Origin: Zonotrichia leucophrys gambelii | Lineage: Eukaryota; Chordata; Aves; Passeriformes; Passerellidae | Reading direction: 5' to 3' | DNA length: 64,000 nt | Assembly (NCBI RefSeq): GCF_028769735.1 | Contig: NC_088194.1 | Location: forward strand, 3,914,319-3,978,318 | Notes under the pieces: generated by a model | The model's input: the letters and a program-made list of their open reading frames with translations, nothing else | The model's database searches: none | Told to the model about the DNA's origin: nothing | Shown: piece after piece, positions 34,691-45,715 of the stretch | Position numbering within the stretch: position 1 is the stretch's first letter | Layout: each line of letters opens with the position of its first letter | Made by a program: the position numbers and the translations under genes

Positions 34691-35034
34691 AAAAAGGGAA
34701 TTCCTGGTTTTAGGAGCTTTTGAACCTCTGGGAACAAGGACATGAATTCCGAATTCCTGGGGGCTGGAGGATGTTGATCAGCTCCTGGAGGTTTTTGTCA
34801 CCTCTGGGTGTCCCCACGCGGGTCCCGGGGCTGTCACCTGTCCCCAGAGCAGCGGGAATGTCACCCGGTGACTCTCAGGTGACCGGGACAGGTGAGGCTC
34901 AGCCCTTGCACAACCAGCCGGGCCGCCACCCAAAAATAAACTTCCTCCAAAAAATCACGTGCGAAAATAAACTTCCTCCAAAAAATCACGCGCGGCTTTC
35001 TCACCCATCCCGCTCCTTTCCTTCCTGAAAAAAA
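34691..35034. other. Spacer of the inverted repeat
   Basis: Unique G+C-rich sequence with several GTCACC/GGTGAC words (about 34796-34890) and a duplicated 30-bp segment (AAAATAAACTTCCTCCAAAAAATCACG type) at about 34931-34988. No gene recognised. Confidence 0.5.
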
Positions 35035-36780
35035 CCCTCATAAAACCAGGAGATGGATTTTTAAATAATTAAAAATCTGCTCAGTGCTTTTAGGGGTTTG
35101 TTGTGATCCAAAATAACCCCAAAAACCAGAAGATGGATTTTTTAAAGTTATTAAAAATCTGCTCAGTGGTTTTAGGGGTTCATTGCAGTGCAAAAAAACC
35201 CAAAAAACTAGAGATGGATTTTTAAAATCATTAAAAATTTGCTCAGCACCTTCATGGGCTCATTGTGACACAAAATACCCCAAAAAAACAGAAGGTGGAT
35301 TTTTTAAAGTTATTAAAAATCTGCTCAGTGCTTTTAGGGGTTTGTTGTGATCCAAAATAACCCCAAAAACCAGAAGATGGATTTTTTTAAAGTTATTAAA
35401 AATCTGCTCAGTGCTTTTATGGATTCATTGTGACACCAAAAAAAATCCAAAAAAAAACCAAGATGGATTTTTTAAAGTTATTAAAATCTGCTCAGTGCTT
35501 TTAGGGGTTTGTTGTGATCCAAAATAACCCCAAAAACCAGAAGATGGATTTTTTAAAGTTATTAAAAATCTGCTCAGTGCTTTTAGGGGTTTGTTGTGAT
35601 CCAAAATAACCCCAAAAGCCAGAAGATTAATTTTTTAAATAATTAAAAATCTGCTCAGTGCTTTTAGGGGTTTGTTGTGATCCAAAATAACCCCAAAAGC
35701 CAGAAGATTAATTTTTTAAATAATTAAAAATCTGCTCAGTGCTTTTAGGGGTTTGTTGTGATCCAAAATAACCCCAAAAGCCAGAAGATTAATTTTTTAA
35801 ATAATTAAAAATCTGCTCAGTGCTTTTAGGGGTTTGTTGTGATCCAAAATAACCCCAAAAACCAGAAGATGGATTTTTTAAAGTCATTAAAAAATCTGCT
35901 CAGTGGTTTTAGGGGTTCATTGCAGTGCAAAAAAACCCAAAAAACTAGAGATGGATTTTTAAAATCATTAAAAATTTGCTCAGCACCTTCATGGGCTCAT
36001 TGTGACACAAAATAACCCCCAAAAACCAGAAGATGGATTTTTTTAAAGTTATTAAAAATCTGCTCAGTGCTTTTATGGATTCATTGTGACACCAAAAAAA
36101 ATCCAAAAAAAAAACAAGATGGATTTTTTTTTTAAGTTATTAAAATCTACTCAGTGCTTTTAGGGGTTCATTGTGACACAAAATAACCCCAAAAAACAGA
36201 AGAATATTTTTTAAGTAATTGAAAATCTGCTCAGCGTTTTTAGGGGTTTGTTGTGACACAAAAAATCCTGCAAAAAACAGAATATGGATTTTTAAAGTCA
36301 TTAAAAATCTGCTCAGTGCTTTTAGGGGTTTGGGGGTTTGTTGTGACCCAAAATAACCCCAAAAGCCAGAAGATTAATTTTTTAAATAATTAAAAATCTG
36401 CTCAGTGCTTTTAGGGGTTCATTGCGGTGCATGAACCCCTAAAAAAGACACACAAAAAAACCCCCAAAAAACAGAAGATGGATTTTTAAGTCACAAAAAA
36501 TCTGCTCAGCACTTTTAGGGGTTCATAGTGACACAAAAATACTCCCAATAAATAGAAGAATATTTTTTAAGTCATTAAAATCTGCTCAGAACCTTCATGG
36601 GCTCATTGTGACACAAAATAACCCCAAAACCAGAAGATTAATTTTCAAAGCCATTAAAAATCTGCTCAGGGCTTTTATGGGTTCATAGTGACACAAAATA
36701 ACCCCCAAAACCCAGAAGATTTATTTTTTAAATAATTAAAAATCTGCTCAGCACTTTTATGGGTTCATAATGACACAAAA
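35035..36780 (-). repeat. About 84-bp tandem array, right arm (inverted)
   Basis: The same unit as the left arm, reverse-complemented: AAAAATCTGCTCAGTGCTTT, TAGGGGTTTGTTGTGATCC, AAAATAACCCCAAAAACCAG. It has its own subtype with GTTGTGATCC that is rare on the left, showing independent homogenisation. Confidence 0.92.
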
Positions 36781-37139
36781 AACCCCAAAAAGGCCAATTT
36801 GGTCCTGCTGGCTCCAGCAGGACAGAACAAAGCCCAGCCTTGGTGACACCAACACAGAGCTCAAACCCACAGGGAGGGGTCAGGGCCTGAATATTTGAAT
36901 TTTTTTTATTAAAAATTGTGGTTTCTTGTGAACTCGGAGAAACGGCCCCACCCAGGTGGTGTTTGTGGTCAGGAGAAAGGGCCCCGAATAATTCGGACAC
37001 GAAAACGAATCAGGAAGTTTGGGAGCTCTTGGGTAATTGTGCCTCACATGGGGGAAGGAGCAGAGAGGGCGAAATTTTCCTTTAATTACGGAATTCTCCA
37101 CCAGGAATTAATCCAGGAACAAATCCAGGTTTTTCCTGC

Positions 37140-37660
37140 TCGGAGCTGAGGGACAATTTCTCCCCGGTGATCCCCAGGAGAGCTGAGAGGGACCAGGACA
37201 CAAAGCCATGCCCAGCCCTGGTGACACCAACACCGAGCCGGGACCACAGGGCGGGGTGAGAATTGGAGTTTTTAATTTAAAAAAATTACAATTTTGATGA
37301 TCATGAGCTGCACCCACCACAAAGGGTGATTTGTTTTCCTGTTTTCTCTCAGTGGATCGAAATTCAGACCCAAAACTTGGCCAAACAACCCCAAAATCAG
37401 GGCATTGAGGGGTGGATGAGATGAAACCTAAGAGTTGGAGAAACTCATGGAAAAACCTGTCCTAAATCAAATAATTGGGACCACCCCACCCCTGTGAGCC
37501 CCCCAGAGATTGGAAATTTGGGAAATTTTCCCCTGGAAATCCCAACCCCGACACATCCAGAGCTCCAATCCCCACAAACAGCCCCGGGGCTGGGGCTGCC
37601 GCTCCGAATGCCACGGGAGGATTAATTATCCCGAGGTAATTACCCTGGGAAGCTGACATG
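37140..37660. other. Region between inverted repeat and promoter; diverged copy of the arm end
   Basis: At about 37185-37300 the text (CCCTGGTGACACCAACACCG, then GACCACAGGG and a TTTTTAATTTAAAAAAATT stretch) resembles the arm end at 36840-36915 in diverged form. The rest is unrecognised. Confidence 0.4.
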
Positions 37661-37680
37661 GAACCACTCATTGTCCGGGA

Positions 37681-37701
37681 TGAGTCGGCGCCTCCGACTC
37701 A
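37681..37701. promoter_or_regulatory. Perfect inverted AP-1-like pair upstream of the Q-rich gene
   Basis: TGAGTCGG and its exact complement CCGACTCA are separated by five bases (CGCCT). The element lies about 52 bp upstream of the TATA box. TGAGTC is the AP-1 half-core used in many epidermal promoters; function here is inference. Confidence 0.5.
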
Positions 37702-37752
37702 CTCCGGGAGGGCCACGGGGCTTGCGGGACCCGGCGGCTCCTCCGGCGGCCC

Positions 37753-37760
37753 CATAAAAG
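37753..37760 (+). promoter_or_regulatory. TATA box of the Q-rich VPQQ-repeat gene
   Basis: CATAAAAG in G+C-rich flanks with a consensus donor TTGG|GTGAGT at 37822/37823. Confidence 0.7.
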
Positions 37761-37784
37761 CTCCGGCGGAGCCCGGGACGCTCC

Positions 37785-37822
37785 GGCCGCCTCTGGAAGC
37801 GCTTCCCGCCCCCGGGAGTTGG
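37785..37822 (+). other. Non-coding exon 1 of the Q-rich VPQQ-repeat gene
   Basis: The start is estimated from the TATA box; the end is given by donor GTGAGT. The intron (37823-39971) contains G-rich arrays, a 78-bp satellite and a CR1 fragment. Confidence 0.6.
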
Positions 37823-37885
37823 GTGAGTGCCGGTCCCTGAACCTCCGGAGGAATCCCGGGGGGGAATTTTCCTGATTCCCAGAGT

Positions 37886-38230
37886 GGGGATGGGATGGGA
37901 TGGGATGGGATGGGATGGGATGGGTGGGATGGGATGGGATGGGGTGGGATGGGATGGGATGGGATGGGATGGGATGGGATGGGGTGGGATGGGATGGGAT
38001 GGAGATGGAGATGGAGATGGAGATGGAGATGGAGATGGAGATGGAGATGGAGATGGAGATGGGAATGGGAATGGGATGGAGATGTGACGGCATTGGAAAT
38101 GGAATGGAGATGGAAATGGGATGGAGATGGAAGTGGGATGGGATGGGATGGGATGGGATGGGATGGGATGGGATGGGATGGGATGGGATGGGATGGGATG
38201 GGATGGGATGGGATGGGATGGGATGGGGGG
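37886..38230 (+). repeat. G-rich (GGGAT)n, (GGAGAT)n microsatellite block
   Basis: Starts about 65 bp after the exon 1 donor. (GGGAT)n at 37886-38001 is interrupted by (GGAGAT)n at about 38000-38060 and resumes as about 18 perfect GGGAT steps at 38138-38226. Runs of GGG separated by AT meet the usual G-quadruplex pattern on the sense strand. Confidence 0.93.
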
Positions 38231-38319
38231 GCTGGATCAGGGAGGATTCCCCATCACAAGAGGTTTCCAAGGTTAGGTTGGGCGGTGATTGGGATTGGGG
38301 ATGGGGTTTGGGGAGATCT

Positions 38320-39115
38320 GGGGTGGGTTTGGATAAATACCAGCTCGTTTTGGGGTGGGATTAGCGGATTCCAAGGAGAAATCTGGGATGTTTTTAGGAA
38401 AAATAACATCTCGTTTTGGGGTGGGATTGGTGTTTTTCAGGGAGACATCCAAAGTGGGTTTGGAAAAATATCAGCTTGTTTTGGGGTGGGATTAGTGGAT
38501 TTCAGGGAAAGATCTGGGGTGGCTTGGAAAAAATGCCATCTTGTTTTGGAGTGGAATTCGTGGATTCCAGGGAAAGATCTGGAGAGGTTTTAGGAAAAAT
38601 AACACCTCAGTTTGGGGTGCAATTGGTGGATTCCAAGCAGAGATCTGGGGTGGTTTTAGGAAAAATACCAGCTCATTTTGGGGTGGGATTGGTGGATTCC
38701 AGGGAAAGATCTGAGGTGGTTTTAGGGAAAATACCAGCTCATTTTGGGGTGGGATTGGTGGATTCCAAGCAGGGATTTGGGGTGGCTTTGAAGAAAATAT
38801 CAGCTTGTTTTGGGGTGGGATTGGTGGATTCCAGGAAGAGATTTGGGGTGGTTTTAGGAAAAAATAACACCTCAGTTTGGGATGGGATTGGTGGAATCCC
38901 ACTAGAGATCTGGGGTGGCTTGGAAAAAATACTGTTTCATTTTGGGGTGGGATTAGTGGATTCCAAGCAGAGATCCAGAGTGGTTTTAGAAAAAATACCA
39001 TCTTGTTTTGGGAAGGAATTGGTGGATTCCAGGGAAAGATCTGGGGTTTTTTGGGAAAAATACCATCTCATTTTGGGGTCGGATTGGTGGATTCCAGGGA
39101 GAACATTCCCTGCAA
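38320..39115. repeat. About 76-78-bp intronic satellite
   Basis: About ten copies carrying GGAAAAATACCAGCTCATTT, TGGGGTGGGATTGGTGGATT and CCAGGGAAAGATCTGGGGTG. Open frames on both strands are artefacts. Confidence 0.9.
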
Positions 39116-39164
39116 GTAAAGGTGGTGGAGCGACAGGAAAAGGGGGAATGGGGTAAAAGTGAAA

Positions 39165-39375
39165 GTGAATGAATTTTGGTTGGGTTTGGGAAGGAATTGT
39201 TCCCTGTGAGAGTGAGCAGAGCCTGGCATGGGATGTTCCATGGATTTCCCATTCCTGGAAGTGTCCCAGGCCAGGCTGGAGCCACCTGGGATGGTGGAAG
39301 GTGTCCCATGGCAGGGGTTGAGTGGATCTTTGTTGTCCTTTCCATCCCAAAGCACTTTGGGATTCTGGGATTACG
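39165..39375 (+). mobile_element. CR1-like 3' fragment in the intron
   Basis: Contains GAATTGTTCCCTGTGAGAGT, CCATTCCTGGAAGTGTCCC, GGTGTCCCATGGCAGGG and a TTCCATCCCAAAGCACTTTG end. Same subtype as 27735-27985. Confidence 0.75.
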
Positions 39376-39971
39376 AAATTCAGATTAATTCCTGATTTTC
39401 CCATATGAAAAATGCGATTTGGGAGAGGATTTTGAAACTGATTGGTCGGAATTTCTGTGCTGGAGTGGGAGAGGATTTTTGGGGTTTGCTGCTGAGTGCC
39501 TGAACCCCAGATTTGCTCCTGAAAAAGGAGAGTTTGGGAGCGAGGGAAGTTTTAATTAATTAATGAATTAATTTAATTAATTGGGGTTTTTTTTGCATGA
39601 CATTGTCCCCGAATGTCCCCAGCCTGGCTTCAGAGTTAAAAAGGGTTTGGTCCCTCAGGTGCTTCTGGGGCCATGATGGGACGGTGGCACAGCTGGGATG
39701 TGTCCCCAAGGTGTGGGGACCTCACCTGTCCAGGTGTCCTTGGGTGTCACCAAACGGGTGGGGAGGGACCCTAAAATTCACCTCATTCCAACCCCATGGT
39801 GTCCTTCAAGCGTCCCCAAGATGTCCCTGAGACCTCCACCAGCTGGGGCTGTGACACAGCTGGGACATGTCCCCAAGGTTTGGGGACCAGAGGCTCCCTC
39901 AGGTGCCACCAAAAGGGTTGGGTTGGAACTTCAAACCCCACCTGACTCCAACCCCATCTGTGTCCCTCCAG

Positions 39972-42639
39972 TCCTGCCACGTGTCCCCAAGATGTCCTGC
40001 CACCTGCACCTCCCTCCGCTCCACCAGGGCCCCGTGGCGCTGTCCCCTGGCGTCCCCTTCCCGCCTCAGCGGTGGCACTCCACCACCTGCATCCCCCAGG
40101 CCGCGCCCGGCCAGGTGGTGCCCCTGCAGCGGGCCACGTCCTCCAGCGCGTGCCACCAGCAGAGCGTCACCCAGGCCGTGCCACCCCGCCAGCTCCACGG
40201 ACCCCTCCTGCAGCAGCAGATTGTCCCCAGGCGGGTGACAACGTGCGCGCCACCGCAGCAGCGCGTGACCGGCGGCGCGGGTGTCACCTGGAGCGTGCCA
40301 CGCCAGCTGGGGGTGACCCAGTGCGTGCCACAGCAGCTGCGGGTGCCACAGCACTGCCCGCCCGTCCCCCAGCAGCAGAAGGTTGTCCCCAGGTGTGTCA
40401 CCACCTGCGTGCCGCAGCAGCGCGTGACGGGCGGCGCGGGCGCCACCGGCGTCACCCAGTGCGTGCCGCAGCAGCTGCAGGTGCCACCGCCCCAGTGCGT
40501 CCCCCAGCAGCAGCAGAAGGTTGTCCCCAGGTGCGTCACCACCTGCGTGCCGCGGCCGCCGTTTGTCACCAAGGGCGTCCCGCCGCAGCAGAGTGCCACC
40601 AGGTGCGTCCCCCAGCAGTGCGTGACCAGCGTCTGTCCCCAGCACGGTGTCCCCACGTGTGTCACCACCTGTGTCCCCCAGCAGCGCGCGGCCCGGGCCG
40701 TGTCCTACCAGTGGGTGACAGCGCCCGTCCCCCAGCAGTGGCAGAGTGTGACCGCCGGTGTCCCCCAGCAGTGGCACGGCAGGTGTGTCACCAAGTGTGT
40801 CCCGCAGCAGTGTGACACCGGCGGGGCCAGCATTTGTGTCCCGCAGCAGCAGCAGAGTGGGACAATTTGTGTCCCCCAGCAAAGTGCCACCAAATGTGTC
40901 CCTCAGCAATATGGGACAGTTTGTGCCCCCAGCAATGTGTGACCAAGAGTGTCCCACAGCAAAGTGCCACCAAATGTGTCCCCCAGCAAAGTGCCACCAA
41001 GTGTGTCCCCCAGCAAAGTGCCACCAAGTGTGTCCCCCAGCACTACGGGACAATCTGTGTCCCCCAGCAGTGTGTGACCAAGAGTGTCACTCAGCAAAGT
41101 GCCACCAAGTGTGTCCCCCAGCAAGGCATGGCCAAGTGCGTCCCCCAGCAAAGCGCCACCAAAGGTGTCACACAGAAATATGGGACAGTTTGTGTCCCCC
41201 AGCAAAGTGCCACCAAGTGTGTCCCTCAGCAAAGTGTCAAGTGTGTCCCTCAGCAGTGTGGCACAATTTGTGTCCCTCAGCAGAGTGTAACCAAGTGTGT
41301 CCCCCAGCAAAGTGCCACCAAATGTGTCCCCCAGCAATATGGGACAATTGGTGTCCCCCAGCAATGTGTGACCAAATGTGTCCCCCAGCAAAGTGCCACC
41401 AAGTGTGTCCCCCAGCAAAGTGCCACCAAGTGTGTGCCCCAGCAGTGCGTGACCAAGAGTGTCATTCAACAGAGTGCCACCAAGTGTGTCCCCCAGCAAA
41501 GTGCCACCAAATGTGTCCCTCAGCAATATGGGACAATTGTTGCCCCCCAGCAATGTGTCACTAAATGTGTTCCCCAGCAAAGTGCCACCAAATGTGTTCC
41601 CCAGCAATATGGGACAGTTGGTGTCCCCCAGCAGTGTGTCACTAAATGTGTCCCCCAGCAAAGTACCACCAAATGTGTCCCTCAGCAACATGGGACAATT
41701 GGTGCCCCCAGCAATGTGTGACCAAGTGTGTCCCCAGCAAAGTGCCACCAAATGTGTCCCCCAGCAATATGGGACAATTGTTGCCCCCCAGCAGTGTGTC
41801 ACTAAATGTGTCCCTCAGCAAAGTGCCACCAAGTGTGTCCCCCAGCAAAGTGCCACCAAGTGTGTCCCCCAGCAAAGTGCCACCAAGTGTGTCCCCCAGC
41901 AATATGGGACAATTGGTGTCCCCCAGCAATGTGCCACTAAGTGTGTCCCCCAGCAAAGTGCCACCAAATGTGTCCCCCAGCAAAGTGCCACCAAATGTGT
42001 CCCCCAGCAATGTGTGACCAAATGTGTCCCCCAGCAAAGTGCCACCAAGTGTGTGCCCCAGCAGTGCGTGACCAAGAGTGTCACTCAACAGAGTGCCACC
42101 AAGTGTGTCCCCCAGCAAAGTGCCACCAAGTGTGTCCCCCAGCAGTGTGTCACTAAATGTGTCCCCAGCAAAGTGCCACCAAGTGTGTCCCCAGCAATAT
42201 GGGACAATTGGTGTCCCCAGCAATGTGTGACCAAGTGTGTCCCCCAGCAAAGTGCCACAAGTGTGTGCCCCAGCAATATGGGACAATTGTTGCCCCCCAG
42301 CAAAGTGCCACCAAATGTGTCCCTCAGCAAAGTGCCACCAAATGTGTCCCTCAGCAATATGGGACAGTTTGTGCCCCCCAGCAATGTGTGACCAAATGTG
42401 TCCCTCAGCAAAGTGCCACCAAGTGTGTCCCCCAGCAATATGGGACAATTGGTGCCCCCCAACAATGTGTCACTAAATGTGTCCCCCAGCAAAGTGCCAC
42501 CAAGTGTGTCCCCCAGCAAAGTGCCACCAAGTGTGTCCCCCAGCAAAGTGCCACCAAGTGTGTCCCCCAGCAGTCCGGTGGAGTGAAGATCTCCAGCCAC
42601 GCCAAGAAATACTGCTCGGCCCCCAAGTGGCCCTGGTGA
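39972..42639 (+). CDS. Long Q-rich, Cys-containing VPQQ-repeat EDC protein (EDQREP-like), coding exon with seven apparent one-base losses
   Basis: Exon 2 starts after acceptor CCTCCAG (AG 39970-39971); the ATG is at 39992. The head (MSCHLHLPPLHQGPVALSPG) and a degenerate VPQQ/VTTCVPQQ region lead into dozens of 9-residue units, CVPQQSATK, with variants CVPQQCVTK and VPQQYGTI. The end is GVKISSHAKKYC followed by SAPKWPW and TGA at 42639. Seven frame breaks are seen. Six are a C-run one base short of its sister units (40926-40930, 41705-41709, 41732-41735, 42163-42166, 42189-42192, 42215-42218); the seventh is a missing C near 42257. Adding seven bases makes the exon exactly divisible by three (about 884 residues), so the gene is probably intact and the breaks are likely sequencing errors. 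Gln with Lys suits transglutaminase cross-linking. The name EDQREP is a guess from the Q-rich repeats. Confidence 0.8.
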
Positions 42640-42959
42640 CCCCCAGGGCGTGGGACGAGGACAATCCCCGGGAATGTGGCCACAATTCCCATTTTTTTTA
42701 AAGCCCTGACTCCCGCAGAGTCCCCAAAGAGCAATTCCCCAAAATGTCCCTCGTGAAATTTTTATTCTTTGGTTAAGATAAAAACCACAACTTGAAATGA
42801 AACCTCTTCAAAATAACGAAAGTTATAGCATGGTTATTTTATAAATACTTCATTAAAAAGGTAATTAATTAAATTCTTTATGCTGGAGATGTGCACTGGA
42901 AACAAACTTTATTTACAGAAATATATTCATATTTACATATATATATATCTATAAACTTA

Positions 42960-42965
42960 AATAAA
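42960..42965 (+). terminator. Candidate polyadenylation signal AATAAA of the Q-rich gene
   Basis: AATAAA about 320 nt after the stop, in AT-rich sequence. Confidence 0.5.
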
Positions 42966-42969
42966 CATT

Positions 42970-43590
42970 GTTGCCTGACCTCGGATTAAAATCTTGAGTT
43001 TCTGCCTCTTGGTGTTTTTTTTATTTAATTAAAGAAATAATTATTTAATATTATTATGATTCTTTTAAATTGACATTATACACATTTAATATTATTATAT
43101 TTATTTAACATTATATCTTTATTTAAGATGAAATACGTATTTAATAGACACATTTATTTAATAGAAAAATATTTCATGGAAATAATTATTTAATGTTAAT
43201 ATTTATTTTTTAGAAAATATTTAATATGAAATAATTATTAAAAATTAAATATTTATTTAATATGAAAATTTTATTTATTAAAAATCCAGCAAAATCCAGG
43301 CTGGATAAAGCTCCATGATGAGGAAGATGAGCAGGAGCTCACGAGGTGACCCGAGGGGACAGGAGGGTGTGGCCGGGCTGGGGACGCTGTCCCGCATCTT
43401 GTCCTGCCCCTCCCAGCCTCGGTGACCTCCTGGTGCCACCTGGAGTTGTCCAAGAGCTCCTGGGAGTGTCGGGAGCTCCCGGTCCCTCCTTTTTTTCGAA
43501 GTTTGGGTTTTTATTTCCAGCAGGGAATGTGGAAAATCTGGTTGGTCCCACAATCCAACGCTATGGATCCCCCGAAAACTGAGGGGGAAA
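42970..43590. other. Intergenic; AT-rich TTTAAT words then unique sequence
   Basis: At 43015-43285 there are many TATTTAATA words and almost no G or C; 43290-43590 is mixed. No gene recognised. Confidence 0.4.
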
Positions 43591-44140
43591 ATCCTGGAAT
43601 GGTTTGGGTGGCAGGGATTAAAATCGGGATAAAATCCTGGAATGGTTTGGGTTTCAGGGATTAAAATTGGGATAAAATCCCGGAATGATTTGGGTTTCAG
43701 GGAGCTGTTGGATCTGCTTAAAATTGGGATAAAATCCTGGACTGGTTTGGGCTTCAGGGACCTGTTGGATTCACTTAAAATCAGAATAAAATCCTGGAAT
43801 GGTTTGGGCTTCAGGGACCTGTTGGATTCACTTAAAATCAGAATAAAATCCTGGAATGGTTTGGGTTTTAGGGACCTGTTGGGATCTGCTTAAAATTGGG
43901 ATAAAATTCTGGAATGCTTTGGGTTTCAGGGACCTGTTGGATCTGATTAAAATCGGGATAAAATCCTGGAATGCTTTGGGCTTCAGGGATCTGTTGGATC
44001 CAATTAAAATCGGGATAAAATCCTGGAATGGTTTAGATTTCAGGGATTAAAATCAGGATAAAATCGTGGAATATTTTGAGTTTCAGGGACCTGTTAGAGC
44101 TGATTAAAATCGGGATAAAATCCAGGAATGCTTTGGGTTT
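43590..44140. repeat. About 60-bp tandem repeat joined to a minus-strand CR1 end
   Basis: The unit is GGGATAAAATCCTGGAATGG, TTTGGGTTTCAGGGACCTGT, TGGATCTGATTAAAATC, about nine copies. The word GGAATGGTTTGGG is the reverse complement of the CR1 terminus, and the array abuts CR1 text at about 44150. Confidence 0.88.
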
Positions 44141-44144
44141 CAGG

Positions 44145-44530
44145 GACATCAAAATCACCCCATTCCATGGGCAGGGACATTCCCCTTTCCCAAATGGCTC
44201 CAATCCAGCCCTGGATATTCCCAGGGATGGAGAATCCATGGAATCACCTGGGCCAGGGAAGGATTGATCCCTAAAACCCCATTCAAACCAGCCCAGGGAA
44301 TTCTGGAACGGTTTGGGATGGAAAGGAACCTGAAATCCCAAAAAATCCCATCCCACTTCCATGGGCAGGGACCTTCCCCTATCCCTGGTGGTTCCAGGGG
44401 TGGGAAATCCATGGAATAACCTGGGACCCTCAAAAAGAAAAATTCCTTCCCAAAATCCCACCCAAATTCCCCCTCTGTCCCCCTGACCCCATTCCCTGTG
44501 TCCTGTCCCTGCAGATCCTGGGGTCTCCAC
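44145..44530 (-). mobile_element. Two minus-strand CR1-like fragments
   Basis: Plus-strand text CCATTCCATGGGCAGGGAC, CAGCCCTGGATATTCCCAGG and a second copy ending CCATTCCCTGTGTCCTGTCC are reverse matches to the subtype at 27735-27985. Confidence 0.72.
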
Positions 44531-44539
44531 ATTCCCAAC

Positions 44540-45240
44540 ATTCCCAAAATTCCCAACATTCCCAGTCCCTTCTCGCGGTGGCCTTGTGGCTTTTCCCACG
44601 GAACCTTCCAGAAAAATCCTCCTTTGGTGAGTGGATCCCTGATTTTGGGGTCACCGGGATTTGGGGATGTTTTGGACGGGGTTGGCCCTGACTCAGCCGT
44701 GCCTCAGTTTCCCCAGCGTTTAATTGGGAATAATGAACCCCCCCCTTCCCAATTTCCCAGGAGCCTCTGGGAGATGAAAGGGCCTCGCAAATGTTAATTA
44801 AGGACATTGGGGTGTTAATTAAGGGCGTTTTTAATGCCAGGTCACCACGTTAATGCCCTGCTCCCTGCGCTGGGCACACACAACCAGGAATTAGGAGCTC
44901 TCCTTGATCCCAAGCTTCCCAAGGAATTCCCATAAAACCCGGCCTAAGCCGCTCTCCGACGCCTGTTTATTCCCAAAATTCCAGGTCAGGGAATTCAGCA
45001 TTGAAAAGTTCAGGGTGTTGTTGTTGTTGTTGTTGTTTTTATTCAGGGCGGGGAGAATCCATAAAAGTGAGAGGAATTTGGGATTTGCCTTCGGGTTCCT
45101 CCCTTGGGCCCTCGGAATGTTGGGATCCGCCTGGAAAAGCGGCGCCGGCGCCCCTGGGATTTCCTGTGCAGCCGGGAAATTAAAGGGAAATCACAGGGCG
45201 GCCTCCAGGCCCCTGGGAAAGCAGGAAATAAAACGGGAGA
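44540..45240. other. Intergenic with an orphan TATA-like element
   Basis: CATAAAACCCGG at 44931 resembles the real promoter at 47651 (CATAAAAACCCGG), but no donor of quality or coding exon follows before 47.6 kb. A (TTG)7 run lies at about 45017-45037. Confidence 0.35.
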
Positions 45241-45254
45241 TTTAGGTCGTGGGT

Positions 45255-45715
45255 CAGAATTTGGAGCTTGATATTCCAAATATTCCAAAATTCCAACGTT
45301 CAAATACTCCAATGTTCAAATAATCTAATGTTCAAATACTCCAATATCCAAATAATCTAATATTCAAATACTCCAGTATTCAAATAATCTAATGTTCAAA
45401 TAATCCAATATTCAAAAGTTTAAATATTCCAATACTCCAACATTCCAAAACTCCAATATTCAATTATTTCAATACTCAAATAATCCGATATTCCAATATC
45501 CAAATATCCTGATATTCCAACATTCCAGTAATCAAATATCCCAAATGTCCCAATATCCAAATAATCCAATATCCCAATATTCCAAAATTCCAATATTCAA
45601 ATACCCAAATATCCCAATATCCAAATATCCCAATATTCCATAATTCCAATATTCCAAAACTCCAATATTTCAATAACCAAATATTCCAACACTCCAAATA
45701 TTCCAATATTCCAGT
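45255..45715. repeat. Degenerate AATATTCCAATATTCAAAT repeat
   Basis: AT-rich 8-16-bp steps (TCCAATAT, TCAAATAA). Open frames are low-complexity artefacts. Confidence 0.8.

Larger units (their letters stand above)
32505..37137. repeat. Large inverted repeat, arms of about 2.1-2.2 kb around a 350-bp spacer
   Basis: The left arm (about 32505-34690) begins with unique sequence to about 32860, then an array of about 84-bp units. The right arm (about 35035-37137) is its reverse complement, with the same unique sequence at about 36780-37137. Shared landmarks include GATTCGTTTTCGTGTCCGAA (left about 32619; reverse complement right about 36987) and CCTGCTGGAGCCAGCAGGAC. The arms differ by scattered substitutions and array copy number. 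Confidence 0.85.

Noticed and set aside
39899..42600. Long antisense frames opposite the Q-rich gene (up to 384 residues)
   Set aside because: Shadow of the sense repeat; the sense frame has acceptor, head, C-terminal motif and polyA signal.
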